Of a stretch of 64,000 nucleotides of DNA, positions 16,912-25,365 are shown one piece after another. The stretch is from Candidatus Bathyarchaeota archaeon (GTDB taxonomy: Archaea > Thermoproteota > Bathyarchaeia > Bathyarchaeales > Bathycorpusculaceae). The stretch is from assembly GCA_026014735.1 (NCBI GenBank), contig JAOZHT010000003.1, positions 354,180 through 418,179 on the forward strand, written 5' to 3'. Positions within the stretch are counted from its first letter, which is position 1, and each line of letters starts with the position of its first letter. The notes under the pieces are model-generated. The model was not told the DNA's origin. It ran no database searches and saw only the letters and a list, made by a program, of their open reading frames with translations. The position numbers and the translations under genes were made by a program.

Positions 16912-16931
16912 TATATATAGAGGGGGGGTAG
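16912..16931 (+). repeat. TATA/G-tract element upstream of radical SAM gene
   Basis: TATATATAGAGGGGGGGTAG. It differs by one base from the copies at 27132-27151 and 50922-50941. It lies 63 bases upstream of the ATG at 16995 and on the same strand, so it probably contains the TATA box of that gene. The flanks GCCTCTA and TAGAGGC (16900-16935) form an inverted repeat around it. Confidence 0.6.
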
Positions 16932-16994
16932 AGGCTGCCGAGCAACAGAGACCTCGATGATAGACTCTTAAGGTTCGCTGCCCCCTTCTCACCC

Positions 16995-17987
16995 ATGAAT
17001 GCCCTCACCGCCCAGCAGATCTGGAACCTCCCCGACCCCGAACTCACCGCGCTTCTGGACTCAGATATCCTGCGAACCCAAACCGGCACCGTGCGCTTCT
17101 ACGCACCCAGCTTCAGCCCCTACCAAACCCCCGATTTCTGCGCGTCCACAACCGCTTTCCCCACCATATCCGTCACGGGCAACACCTGCGCGCTGGGATG
17201 CCGGCACTGCGGCGGAAAAGTCCTAAAAACCATGCAATCCGCCACCACGCCAACCGAGCTCTGGAACCTCGGCGTTAACCTCAAAAGCCGCGGCGCAAGG
17301 GGTGTGCTGGTCAGCGGCGGTTGCCTCCCCGATGGCTCGGTGCCTCTGGCTGGGTTTGCGTCTGTTTTGGCGCGGTTTAAGCGTGAATTGGCTTTAACGG
17401 TTTTTGTGCACAGCGGCATCGTCGACTCGGAAACCGCCGTTGCCCTCGCCGCCGCTGGGGTGGATGCCGCATTAATCGACGTGTTGGGTTCAGAGCAAAC
17501 CATCCGAAACGTGCTGCGCCTCGAGGTTTCCCTTCGCTGCTACGCGGATTCGCTTAAAGCCCTCGACGCCGCCAAGCTGCCGGTTATCCCCCATGTCATC
17601 GTCGGATTAAACGGCGGCGCACTCGACGGCGAATATGCCGCGCTCCAAACCATCCAACAGACCCTCCGGCCCGCTGCAGTCGTCATCATCGCGTTTATGC
17701 CCATCCCCGGAACCGACATGGCCCAAACTCCCCCGCCCACGCCTCTATGCATAGCCAGAGTCGCCGCAGCCGCACGCGCCCTCTTCCCCCAAACCCCGCT
17801 TGCCCTGGGCTGTATGCGCCCCAAAGGCAAACACCGAGACCAAACCGACGTGCTCGCCCTCAAAGCAGGCGTGGACGCCATCGCCTACCCCAGCACCGGG
17901 GCAGTGCAGTACGCAAAAACCCTCGGCGCCAAAGCGGTTTATTCGCCGTTTTGCTGCGCCCAGATGTATCGGGATTTTAAGAAGTAA
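16995..17987 (+). CDS. Radical SAM enzyme, function unknown
   Basis: A 330-residue radical SAM protein. The iron-sulfur motif is CALGCRHC (CxxxCxxC) near residue 62. Further features are the SAM-contacting run VLVSGGCLPDGSVPL, a strand-helix repeat typical of a TIM barrel, and IIAFMPIPGTDM near residue 235. The C-terminal region has LGCMRPKGKHRDQTDVLALKAGVDAIAYPS. Archaeal relatives with this layout are mostly unnamed; some radical SAM proteins of similar size act as two-part archaeal lipoyl synthases (LipS1/LipS2), but I see nothing that proves this here. It stands alone, with its own probable promoter at 16912-16931. Confidence 0.8.
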   Translation: MNALTAQQIWNLPDPELTALLDSDILRTQTGTVRFYAPSFSPYQTPDFCASTTAFPTISVTGNTCALGCRHCGGKVLKTMQSATTPTELWNLGVNLKSRGARGVLVSGGCLPDGSVPLAGFASVLARFKRELALTVFVHSGIVDSETAVALAAAGVDAALIDVLGSEQTIRNVLRLEVSLRCYADSLKALDAAKLPVIPHVIVGLNGGALDGEYAALQTIQQTLRPAAVVIIAFMPIPGTDMAQTPPPTPLCIARVAAAARALFPQTPLALGCMRPKGKHRDQTDVLALKAGVDAIAYPSTGAVQYAKTLGAKAVYSPFCCAQMYRDFKK

Positions 17988-18041
17988 ACATCTGTACCAA
18001 AGATCTTAAAAAACAAACCCTCCAACATCAGTCTGGTTGAT

Positions 18042-18248
18042 ATGCATAAAAAATCCGTTGCCCCCACCGCTTGGCTTGTTTTCTCCGCACTTCTCTCGGT
18101 AGTTAACGCGCAGGTCGCCGCCGCAAGCCAAGATGCCAATTTAGTGGGGCAAGCAGCTGCGTGGGCTGGGTTTGCTTTTGTGTTTGCTCTAGTCGGCTAC
18201 GCCGGCTACAGGATAATTAAAAAATGGAGTACCCTGCAGCCTGATTAG
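18042..18248 (+). CDS. Small two-helix membrane protein, unknown
   Basis: A 68-residue protein with two hydrophobic helices (PTAWLVFSALLSVVNAQVAAA and AWAGFAFVFALVGYAGYRII) and a basic end. Starts at ATG 18042. Its TAG stop (18246-18248) overlaps by three bases the TAA stop of the opposite-strand DUF998 gene. Confidence 0.55.
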   Translation: MHKKSVAPTAWLVFSALLSVVNAQVAAASQDANLVGQAAAWAGFAFVFALVGYAGYRIIKKWSTLQPD

Positions 18249-18835
18249 CGCCTTTTCTCCTTCAGCATCAGGGCGGAAAGCACAATCGCCCACGCCGACA
18301 CCGCCGCTGCAGAGATGGTTTCGGGGATAGCAACTCGGGGAACAAACTCTAAAGTTAGCTGCAGAATCCAGGGAACCGCCGCAACCAAACCGATTATCAC
18401 GCTAAACCCAGCCGCGGCATGTTTGCCCTGCAGATAGCAGGCGCAGGTAAGGATAAAGAGCGCGATGGGGACAAGCGAAAAAAACGCCACTGAAACAATG
18501 TAGTGCGTGGGGGAGAAGTGCTCGTTGAAGACGCCGATTAAGACAAGCGCCACCGTGGCAGCGGCAAAAAACCCCGCGCCAACCTTCCCCAAGCGGCTAA
18601 CCCCCAAGTAATCATACAAGCCCAAAACTGCGAAGACAAAGCCTAAAACCCCGCTGGCCACCAATCCAAAATTAAACAGGATGCCCGTTACACCCGAAAC
18701 CACGCCAAGATCGCTTAATGCGTTATGGACCCAGCTGAACTGGGGATAAGTTGCAATCGCGCAAAGGATGCAGGCGAAGGCAACAATGGGCGTTGCAAAC
18801 CCCGCGGCGGCACCGATTTTTCTTGAACAAACCAT
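18245..18835 (-). CDS. DUF998 membrane protein
   Basis: About 196 residues with six hydrophobic helices. The DUF998 pattern is visible: SWVHNALSDLGVVSGVTGILFNFGL near the front, VGVFNEHFSPTHYIVSVAFF in the middle. ATG at 18835 is chosen; a TTG three codons upstream (18844) is possible. DUF998 proteins are widespread in archaea and bacteria, integral to the membrane, without a known function. Convergent overlap with the small gene ending at 18248. Confidence 0.78.
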   Translation of the reverse strand: MVCSRKIGAAAGFATPIVAFACILCAIATYPQFSWVHNALSDLGVVSGVTGILFNFGLVASGVLGFVFAVLGLYDYLGVSRLGKVGAGFFAAATVALVLIGVFNEHFSPTHYIVSVAFFSLVPIALFILTCACYLQGKHAAAGFSVIIGLVAAVPWILQLTLEFVPRVAIPETISAAAVSAWAIVLSALMLKEKRR

Positions 18836-18955
18836 AACAATCAATTAACCGTATGGCATGGAGGCTTAAGAATTTTCATTGGGCGGCACAAACCGATTTA
18901 AAATCCAAAATTGTTATCTGCCCGATTAGTCTTCCCTAACGTAGGGACGACCGAT

Positions 18956-19603
18956 TTGTTTTCAAAATATCTCTCATACACAGACCGCACCGGCGAAGCA
19001 GCCTTTGCCGTTTTAATGGTGATAATAATAAATGGATACGTTGCCCTCTCCGACTTAAACACAGGTTTCCTCTACATCGTAGCCGTTAACCTGGGCGCCT
19101 GCTTCACCTGGGGCACCATCGACGGCTTAATCTACGCTATCTCCAGCTCCATGGAACGCAACCGAGCACGAAGCAAACTGATAGAGTTCAAAGCCTGCGC
19201 ACATGGAGCAAACGCTATGCGGCAACTAAAAAACAGCTTCAACGATACCGTCCTAGCCGGTTTTGATGATGAGGGCAAAGAAGCCATCGCTAAAGAAATC
19301 ATGGCAAACGTGCCTAACGCCTCCATCCCCGAAAACAAGCTCCTGACGAGGGAAGAGACGATGGGTTGGCTCTCGATAATCGGCATCTATATGGTAGCGG
19401 GGTTTCTGCTAGCTTTACCCTTCCTTGTTTTGGAAGACAAGTTTATCGCATGGGTATTCTCCAATGTCTTAGGTGTCACATGGGTCACCTGGTATGGGAT
19501 ACAACTGGGGAAAGCAGCGGGTAAAAACCGCTGGCTTTTAGGCGCTGTAATGGCAATAGTCAGTGTTCTGTTCCTTTTCGGGTCGTATCTTGTGTGGACT
19601 TAA
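18956..19603 (+). CDS. Five-helix membrane protein, VIT/CCC1-like layout
   Basis: A membrane protein with two helices (AAFAVLMVIIINGYVAL, then FLYIVAVNLGACFTW plus DGLIYAI), a cytoplasmic insert of about 70 charged residues, and three more helices (LSIIGIYMVAGFLLALPFLVL, FIAWVFSNVLGVTWVTWYGI, LLGAVMAIVSVLFLFGSYLVW). This two-plus-three topology with an acidic insert is that of VIT/CCC1 iron or manganese transporters, but the family motifs are weak, so the call is tentative. A TATA-like TTTAAAATC lies near 18897-18905. TTG at 18956 after AGGGA is preferred; a TTG at 18911 would add 15 residues. Confidence 0.55.
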   Translation: MFSKYLSYTDRTGEAAFAVLMVIIINGYVALSDLNTGFLYIVAVNLGACFTWGTIDGLIYAISSSMERNRARSKLIEFKACAHGANAMRQLKNSFNDTVLAGFDDEGKEAIAKEIMANVPNASIPENKLLTREETMGWLSIIGIYMVAGFLLALPFLVLEDKFIAWVFSNVLGVTWVTWYGIQLGKAAGKNRWLLGAVMAIVSVLFLFGSYLVWT

Positions 19604-19608
19604 CTGTG

Positions 19609-20184
19609 TTAGGTCATCATCGGTGACCCGACGATTCCGGATGCGATGCTGTCGATGCCGATGAGGATGAAAGCGATTGAAACGAAGAATGCGTACGTGA
19701 ATACACCTATTATCGGGAAGAAGATGACGATTAACGCGAATACCGCGATGAGTATGCCGACGACGATGAGTATGCCCCGTAATCCGCCGCTTAAGTTGCC
19801 GGCTGCTCCGCCCACTGCGATGCGTCCTATGCCATAGATGAGTAGCGCGATACCGATGAGGATAACTAGAACTTCTGTTGCAAACAGCGGCACAAACAAT
19901 ATGAACACACCGAAAATAATCGCTAGTATGCCGATTGCTGCGTTGGCTTTGCGTGAACTGCTTGAGGTCCAGCTTGAAGAGGCCGCAGTTGCCACTCTAA
20001 GTATGCCAATGATTAGCAAAGCGATGCCGAAGAATACCACCAACGTGACCACGACAGCGGTGGGGAAAACCAGCGCCAAGACGCCTACTGCTAAAGCGAC
20101 CAATCCCAGAATAATTTCTAATGCTCTGTATGCACCTGATGTTTTAGACAAAACAAATTTTCTCCTAAAAAATGGTTTTTTCAA
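19609..20184 (-). CDS. HdeD-like DUF308 membrane protein
   Basis: A 191-residue protein with six evenly spaced hydrophobic helices in pairs, each pair ending in small loops, typical of the HdeD/DUF308 family. Characteristic runs are LGLVALAVGVLALVFPTAVV and IGILAIIFGVFILFVPLFA. In bacteria HdeD is linked to acid resistance; in archaea the role is unknown. TTG start at 20184 with AGGTT upstream; the start MKKPFFRRKF is basic, as expected for a cytoplasmic N-terminus. Confidence 0.82.
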   Translation of the reverse strand: MKKPFFRRKFVLSKTSGAYRALEIILGLVALAVGVLALVFPTAVVVTLVVFFGIALLIIGILRVATAASSSWTSSSSRKANAAIGILAIIFGVFILFVPLFATEVLVILIGIALLIYGIGRIAVGGAAGNLSGGLRGILIVVGILIAVFALIVIFFPIIGVFTYAFFVSIAFILIGIDSIASGIVGSPMMT

Positions 20185-20277
20185 TAACCTGTAAGCTAGT
20201 AGCTCAAGCGCCTATAAAAGCAAATGCTGCAAATACGACACAACCACTGCAAACTATCTCAAGCGGCAAGCAGCATG

Positions 20278-21237
20278 CTAGGTGAGCTCAACGGTTCCAG
20301 CTACCCGCAGCTTCGCGCCTTCCAGATACATCAAAACTGCCCTGTCGCCTGACCGGTAAACCAGCGGCTTATCCAGCGCCAAAGTCAGCGAAACATTTCG
20401 GAAATCGGTGCCTTCAGATGCTTCTTCTACCTTAGCCGTTAAAAACTGCGCCCAGTGGCCAACATGCATAACCATGCCTGCTTTAAGGGGGGTCTGCCAG
20501 TACTTCACCAGCGAAGCCGTAACCTGCAGCTTGTTGGAGGTTTTCACCGTGGGGTCGTTGGTTAAGACGGTGCCGCGGTCAAGATCCTGTACCTCCACGT
20601 TTTTGAGGGCGAACCCCACGCGGTCGCCGACGCTTGCCTGCTCGAACTCATCGTCGTGCTTTTGGATGGAGCGCACCACCGCGGTTTTGGATCCCGGCAG
20701 CACGTTTAAGTTTGCATATTTTTTGACTGAGCCACTTGTAACTATGCCTAGGACAACCACGCCCACTCCCTTCACGTTGAAGGCATGGTCCACGGGTGTG
20801 GTGCCGAATTGCTCTTCCCCCGCTGGCTGTATCTGGGCTGCTTCTGCTAGCAGTTTTTCCCGGATAAGGTTCGGGTTATCGTCTAAGAATTCGAAGCCCT
20901 CGATTGGGGTGCCTTTGATGAGGGGGAGGATTTTTTCTTTAGGGATGTAGTTGCGCAGCACAAAGATGCCGCTTTTTATGCCGCTGCATTGAAGCATCAC
21001 AAGCTGCTCGCCCAGCGACGCCGTCAACTCGTCGACTACCACAAGTGCTTTGGTTGCCAGTGCGCAGGCATAGAAGAGGGGCGCGAGGCGTTCGGGGTAG
21101 CGTGTGGGCTCGATGAGGGTGAGGGTGGCTTCGCCTTTTTTGGCGTCGTAGAGGGTGATGTCTGTGGAGGTGCCTTTTTTGCCGATTCCGCCGCTGTAGC
21201 CTAATGTGCCCAGTGCGGCAACAGTGATGTTTCCCAT
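20278..21237 (-). CDS. EF-Tu/SelB-like translation factor homologue with degenerate GTP site
   Basis: A 319-residue protein with the domain order of EF-Tu/SelB: a G-like domain (about 1-150) and beta-barrel domains II (FNVKGVGVVVLGIVTSGSVKKYANLNVLPG, around 155-235) and III. Domain II is well preserved (VRSIQKHDDEFEQASVGDRVGFALKNV). The G-domain is not: where the P-loop GHVDHGKT should be, it reads GTLGYSGGIGKKGT, and the DxxG and NKxD signatures are absent. Archaea are known to carry such inactive-looking SelB/EF-Tu relatives; their role is unresolved. It is unlikely to hydrolyse GTP by the normal mechanism. GAAAGGT lies nine bases upstream of the ATG. Confidence 0.8.
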   Translation of the reverse strand: MGNITVAALGTLGYSGGIGKKGTSTDITLYDAKKGEATLTLIEPTRYPERLAPLFYACALATKALVVVDELTASLGEQLVMLQCSGIKSGIFVLRNYIPKEKILPLIKGTPIEGFEFLDDNPNLIREKLLAEAAQIQPAGEEQFGTTPVDHAFNVKGVGVVVLGIVTSGSVKKYANLNVLPGSKTAVVRSIQKHDDEFEQASVGDRVGFALKNVEVQDLDRGTVLTNDPTVKTSNKLQVTASLVKYWQTPLKAGMVMHVGHWAQFLTAKVEEASEGTDFRNVSLTLALDKPLVYRSGDRAVLMYLEGAKLRVAGTVELT

Positions 21238-21595
21238 GCTGCATTACCTTTCGTTATTCGGCAATGTTGAGGGTGCCATAAAGATAAGCGTTATGAATAC
21301 TGGGAGAATTTTTTAGCGACGGGTGGATGTAAGAAGATAACAGGGAAAAAGCCTTGGCTCTGATGATGATTCCGCAGGTGAGCGTTGTCGAAAAAAGGCT
21401 ACGCACACGATAAAGTTATGGAAGAAAAATGCAGACGCTTCATGCATGGACGAAAGGTTCTTAAGCTATTGGGTATTCTTCTAAACGGCAAGATTCGGCG
21501 GACCGAACTGCCAATTCAGGTTACAGCCAGCCTCCGATGGGGGCAGGTTAGGCCAGCATAAAGGTTAAAATACTCCGATGAAGAGGTGAAAAGGT
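21238..21595. other. Intergenic region between SelB-like gene and L12 gene
   Basis: No gene supported. One 47-codon open frame (21418-21561, plus) is basic and has no ribosome-binding site, so it is not called. The right end has a TATA-like TTAAAATA at 21565-21572 and the Shine-Dalgarno GAGGTGA at 21584-21590 for L12. The region 21300-21560 could hold a long leader or an RNA gene, but I see no known RNA signature. Confidence 0.5.
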
Positions 21596-21913
21596 ATGGA
21601 AAACATTTACGCAGCAATGCTCCTTCACAAGGCAGGTAAAGAAATCAACGAGGCATCCGTGACTAAAGTTCTCGAAGCAGCAGGTCTTACTGTTGATGCA
21701 GTTCAAGTTAAAGCATTAGTTGCTTCTCTCAGTGAAGTTAACATTGATGAGGCAATCAAGGCAGCACCAACTATGATGGCAGCAGCTCCAGTTGCAGCTC
21801 CAGCAGCAGAAGCCAAGGCAGCAGCTCCAGTAGAAGACAAGAAGAAGAAAGCAGAAGAAGAAAAAGCCAAAGAAGAAGCAGCACTAGAAGGATTAGGCGC
21901 CCTATTCGGGTAA
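21596..21913 (+). CDS. rpl12: Ribosomal protein P1 / L12 (archaeal stalk protein)
   Basis: The 105-residue acidic stalk protein of the large ribosomal subunit. The N-terminal helical dimerisation and P0-binding part (MENIYAAMLLHKAGKEINEA) is followed by an Ala/Pro hinge (AAPVAAPAAEAKAAAPVED), a charged KKKKAEEEKAKEEA stretch, and the conserved end LEGLGALFG that recruits elongation factors. It is normally at the end of an L11-L1-L10-L12 operon, but here it stands alone with its own leader and a strong Shine-Dalgarno. A T-rich run (about 21925-21960) follows and probably terminates transcription. Confidence 0.97.
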   Translation: MENIYAAMLLHKAGKEINEASVTKVLEAAGLTVDAVQVKALVASLSEVNIDEAIKAAPTMMAAAPVAAPAAEAKAAAPVEDKKKKAEEEKAKEEAALEGLGALFG

Positions 21914-22137
21914 ACACGCCCACCTCTTATTTTTAACCATTTTTCCCAAACCTTTTCTTCACTTTAACAGCAATTAGCTCTGGCTCCGCTCTGCATTTTT
22001 GCTCATAAATAACAGGGCCAAGCTCGATGCTTGAAGAACCACGCAAAACAAGATTATCCTATAAACATTAGGCTTTACCCTCTATTCGCTATTAGACTGG
22101 CGTTTAATTGCTGATGCTTGCTCTAAGTGTTCTGCGC

Positions 22138-23277
22138 TTAAAGATTTGGCTGAGTTGCATCTGCCCCTGCAGGTTCCTTAGCTGCAGAAGCTTTAGCCTG
22201 GTTGCGTGTAGTAAGCATTTTCCATGCCACGATGGGTAGCCAACCCGTGATGATGCATACCGTCGCGGGGAATCCCTCGATGTTTAGGAGCGCGAATATG
22301 TCTGGTAGGAAAGCTTCCCAGATGCCGAATGAAACCGCAATTGCTGCAGCCGCGATTAATCCTGTTTTTTGGCCGTATTTTTTGGCGGTTTGAATTACAA
22401 GTATGCCTGCGAAGAAGAAGTCACCTAGCCCCAAACCGCGTAAACCAATATCGCCGGCGGAGGTTAAGATAACCGGGATGTTAGGCAGGTAAACCAGCAC
22501 TGGTAGCCCCAGCCCCGTGAAGGTGTGTGCTGCAGCCACCATGGGTCCGCTGAAAACCAGGATCACGTCAACTATGGGCAGCAGAGCTGCGAAGATCCAA
22601 ACGGTTTTCCAGTTAAAGAGCGCGGAAAGGTAGAGGATAATGAGTAGGGCAAAGGTGAAGGCGAAGACATCCATCAGAAGCGGGAACCAAACGTTCACTG
22701 TTCCATTGTAGAGGACGGCGAAGAATAGGAACAGCATCACAAACAATGCAGGCGGCTGCGCAGCTATGTACCAGCGGTGTCTAGTTACCGTTTTTAGTTT
22801 TTCGTAGATCACGACGCTAAAGCAGAGACCAGCTAGCACAAAGAAGGCGGCGGCTCGGATAATCGTGTAGGCATCGCTGAAGGGCGCCAGAAAACATGCT
22901 ATGCCCGCGATTACGCTTGCTGCTCCGAAGATTGCTGAAACGATTTGTGCACGTGCCCTGTTGGTTTTGGTGAAGACGTAGCTGAAGGTGAAGAGCAGGG
23001 TAGTGTAGGATGCCATAAAGAGGATAAGCAGGATGTTGGGGATTAAACCGCCTGGGTTAACCATGGATGTGTAGGCGATGACGGAGACCATAACCACGAT
23101 GAATGCTGCGAGGAAGAGGATGTCTCGGCTTTTGAATTGTTTCTGCTCAACCGTAGCCACTAATTTGTTTTCAACCCGGCGATTTAGAAACAGAGCCGCA
23201 ACTATAACAATGAAGAGGGCAACAGGCATGGCTATGTCAAGAGATGGCATGAACTCACAACTATCCAAGGGCGACAT
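22138..23277 (-). CDS. Presenilin-like intramembrane aspartyl protease
   Basis: A 379-residue protein with about nine hydrophobic helices. The two catalytic aspartates of the presenilin/signal-peptide-peptidase family can be seen: the first in LLPIVDVILVF, the second in the GxGD motif of GLGLGDFFFAGIL. A proline-containing WLPIVAW near the C-terminus is where the family's PAL motif lies, though the exact PAL is not kept. Such proteases cut transmembrane helices inside the membrane. The first helix is preceded by only a short N-terminus. Start ATG at 23277 with AAAGGA five bases upstream. Substrates cannot be inferred. Confidence 0.8.
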   Translation of the reverse strand: MSPLDSCEFMPSLDIAMPVALFIVIVAALFLNRRVENKLVATVEQKQFKSRDILFLAAFIVVMVSVIAYTSMVNPGGLIPNILLILFMASYTTLLFTFSYVFTKTNRARAQIVSAIFGAASVIAGIACFLAPFSDAYTIIRAAAFFVLAGLCFSVVIYEKLKTVTRHRWYIAAQPPALFVMLFLFFAVLYNGTVNVWFPLLMDVFAFTFALLIILYLSALFNWKTVWIFAALLPIVDVILVFSGPMVAAAHTFTGLGLPVLVYLPNIPVILTSAGDIGLRGLGLGDFFFAGILVIQTAKKYGQKTGLIAAAAIAVSFGIWEAFLPDIFALLNIEGFPATVCIITGWLPIVAWKMLTTRNQAKASAAKEPAGADATQPNL

Positions 23278-23315
23278 TTATTCCTTTAGCCAAAACCCCC
23301 TGCAACCGCCCTAAG

Positions 23316-24170
23316 TCAGTAACTAAAGTAGACGTTAAAGATTGCAAGCGTTGCCAGCAGCGCCTCTTCCGCGCGAACCGTTACCGTGCCCTGATCCGGA
23401 ACCGTGTTAACCACAAAATCCGCAAGCGCCCCCAGCGCTAAGCCCTCGTCAGCCACTATTTCATGCAGACCTCGCGATGGCGCTCCGAACCCAACTAAAA
23501 CGCGGCTGCTGCCCAGCCACCTCTGCCCGATTCCGGCTGATACATCAGCAAATGCGTCGCCGATTTTTGCGGTTGCCACTTTGAGGTCGAAGTTGCCTTC
23601 TTTTGAGAGTTGCCCAAAGCTGCGTTTCTCCACAGTAACCCGGTAACCCCAGTAAATCGGCACTTCCTCGCGGTTTGCAGGCTGCACCTCCACGACTTCG
23701 CCGAGGCTGACCACCTGCAGTGTTAAGCGTTCGCCGACGCGGAACTGTTTTTGCCGCAGAAGCGCGGGTTGCTGCACGCCAATATCTACTGTTAATCCCT
23801 CTTTGTTCTCTGAGAGCACGATGCCTTCGCGGTACTCGCCGATTTTCAGGTGCTTGGTTTTGCCGCTTAATGGGTGATGTGGGGTGCGTAGCGGCGGCAG
23901 GATGCCTGCGTATTGGAGGTCGGGGTCGAGTTTGAAGAGGGCTTTGCGTAGGTACTGGGGCGTTTCAAGGTAGCTGAGTATGAGGGCAATGAATTCTTGG
24001 TCTCTTTGCTGGTTGGTTTTGGGGTTGTCGGGATAAACGATGATTTCGTCGACTCGGAAGATGGCGGCTGCGCGTGCGATTAACCCGATTTTGCTGGTTT
24101 TCTCGCGTAGATGCGGCGTATCCGAGATGACGGATGCTGGAATAGCGATAGAGAGCTTCTTTTTAGCCAT
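23316..24170 (-). CDS. Putative RNA uridine N3-methyltransferase (SPOUT, DUF171 family)
   Basis: A 284-residue archaeal SPOUT-class RNA methyltransferase. Start: KKKLSIAIPASVISDTPHL then KTSKIGLIARAAAIFRVDEI, the usual opening of the family. An OB-fold-like insert lies in the middle (GEYREGIVLSENKEGLTVDIG). The C-terminal knot region is recognisable in RVLVGFGAPSRGLHEIVADEG and FVVNTVPDQGTVTVRAEEALLATLAIFN, where SAM binds. Archaeal and eukaryotic members methylate uridine at N3 in rRNA. ATG at 24170 is chosen because the conserved opening follows it; the longer upstream frame overlaps the divergent PGI/PMI gene region. Confidence 0.85.
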   Translation of the reverse strand: MAKKKLSIAIPASVISDTPHLREKTSKIGLIARAAAIFRVDEIIVYPDNPKTNQQRDQEFIALILSYLETPQYLRKALFKLDPDLQYAGILPPLRTPHHPLSGKTKHLKIGEYREGIVLSENKEGLTVDIGVQQPALLRQKQFRVGERLTLQVVSLGEVVEVQPANREEVPIYWGYRVTVEKRSFGQLSKEGNFDLKVATAKIGDAFADVSAGIGQRWLGSSRVLVGFGAPSRGLHEIVADEGLALGALADFVVNTVPDQGTVTVRAEEALLATLAIFNVYFSY

Positions 24171-24256
24171 GGCTTGTTTCCTGCTTGATGTTGTCTGCGT
24201 TGTGCTTAAAAGTATGTGTGGAGATATAAAACTGCGGGTCACTGGAGGATACATTC

Positions 24257-25360
24257 TTGACCACAAAAACCATTTTGGATGAAATCGAAGAAATCCGTGC
24301 GGTAGATAAAAGCGGCATGATAGATTTCTGCATCAACGCACCCAAACATTACCGTGAAGCCACAAAAATAGCACAGAAAATCAAAGCAAACTACCCTGTT
24401 CCAGATAACATAATCATCGCAGGCATGGGTGGCTCTGCAATCGGCGGGGATTTGCTCAAGGATTGGGCAAGAAACAAGCTTATTGTGCCCTTAGAGGTTA
24501 ATCGAGAGTACAATCTGCCTGAGTACGCTGACAAAAAAACGCTTGTGGTGGTCTCAAGCTATTCTGGCGATACTGAAGAATCATTAAGCGCCTTTCTGGA
24601 TGCGTTGAAGCGTGGCTGCATGATTTTCTGTGTCAGCAGCGGCGGAGAGTTGATTAAAGCTGCTAAAAAACATGAAGTGCCCTTTTTGCAGGTTCCCGGC
24701 GGGATGCCTCCGCGTGTGGCGTTGCCTTACATGCTGGTTCCTCTGCTGGTTTACATGGAGAAAGCTGGGTTAGTTAAGGGTGTAACCGAGGAATTGGAAG
24801 AGACCTTTACAGTTTTAGATCGGATAGTTGAGGAAAATGGTCCACAGCAGCCCCAAAACGATAACTTTGCCAAGAACACCGCGCATTTTCTGTGGGATTC
24901 AGCCCCAGTTGTTTATGGTTTTGGTTTCTATCGTAGCGTGGCGCAGAGGTTTAAGCAGCAATTTAACGAGAACAGCAAGTCTCCCGCGAAATGGGAATAT
25001 TTCCCCGAGCTGGATCATAACGAAATTGTTGGTTGGTCAGGTAAAGGTGAACAGTGCAAATGGTTCAGCATAATCTTCATACGGGACGAGGATGAACCCG
25101 GCGAAATTGAAAGCCGTATCGACATCACAAAAGCCATCATCGAAAGCGTAGGCATCGTCACCTTTGATTTGCATGTGCAAGGTAAAAGCTGCCTTGCCAA
25201 GATGCTCTCCACTGTTGTGGTGGGTGACTTTTTGAGTGTTTACTTTGCAGTGGAACGCAAAGCAGACCCAACACCTGTTAAAACCATTGATTTACTCAAA
25301 AACAAGCTGCAGGAGAATGGGGTCCGAGAGGAAGTAATAGCTCAACTGGAAAAAGAGTAG
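24257..25360 (+). CDS. pgi: Bifunctional phosphoglucose/phosphomannose isomerase
   Basis: A 367-residue SIS-domain enzyme of the archaeal bifunctional PGI/PMI family, which interconverts fructose-6-phosphate with glucose-6-phosphate and mannose-6-phosphate. Motifs: IIAGMGGSAIGGDLLKDW near residues 52-69, VVVSSYSGDTEES (phosphate-binding SIS loop), the glutamate-bearing region FNENSKSPAKWEYFPELDHNEIVGW, and the conserved C-terminal run DFLSVYFAVERKADPTPV. TTG start at 24257; a GGAGG lies just upstream (24244-24248). It can feed mannose and glucose units to both glycan regions of the window. Confidence 0.93.
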   Translation: MTTKTILDEIEEIRAVDKSGMIDFCINAPKHYREATKIAQKIKANYPVPDNIIIAGMGGSAIGGDLLKDWARNKLIVPLEVNREYNLPEYADKKTLVVVSSYSGDTEESLSAFLDALKRGCMIFCVSSGGELIKAAKKHEVPFLQVPGGMPPRVALPYMLVPLLVYMEKAGLVKGVTEELEETFTVLDRIVEENGPQQPQNDNFAKNTAHFLWDSAPVVYGFGFYRSVAQRFKQQFNENSKSPAKWEYFPELDHNEIVGWSGKGEQCKWFSIIFIRDEDEPGEIESRIDITKAIIESVGIVTFDLHVQGKSCLAKMLSTVVVGDFLSVYFAVERKADPTPVKTIDLLKNKLQENGVREEVIAQLEKE

Positions 25361-25365
25361 CTGGG

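Larger units (their letters stand above)
16517..16994. other. Intergenic region, G+T-rich, with two TATA/G-tract elements
   Basis: No convincing gene. The plus strand is strikingly rich in G and T from about 16610 to 16810. Open frames on the minus strand there are low-complexity (Pro, Thr, Gln, His) and look like composition artefacts. The right end holds two TATA/G-tract elements listed separately (16859-16879 and 16912-16931), which probably include the promoter of the radical SAM gene at 16995. Confidence 0.6.

Noticed and set aside
16408-17089. Two long minus-strand frames with Pro/Thr/Lys-rich products
   Set aside because: They arise from the G+T-rich plus strand and overlap the RHH gene and the radical SAM gene.
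21361-21400. TGATGATGA resembling a box C of a C/D guide RNA
   Set aside because: No matching box D (CTGA) at proper spacing was seen.
21418-21561. A 47-codon open frame upstream of the L12 gene
   Set aside because: Basic, no ribosome-binding site and no recognisable pattern; length is within chance for an open frame.
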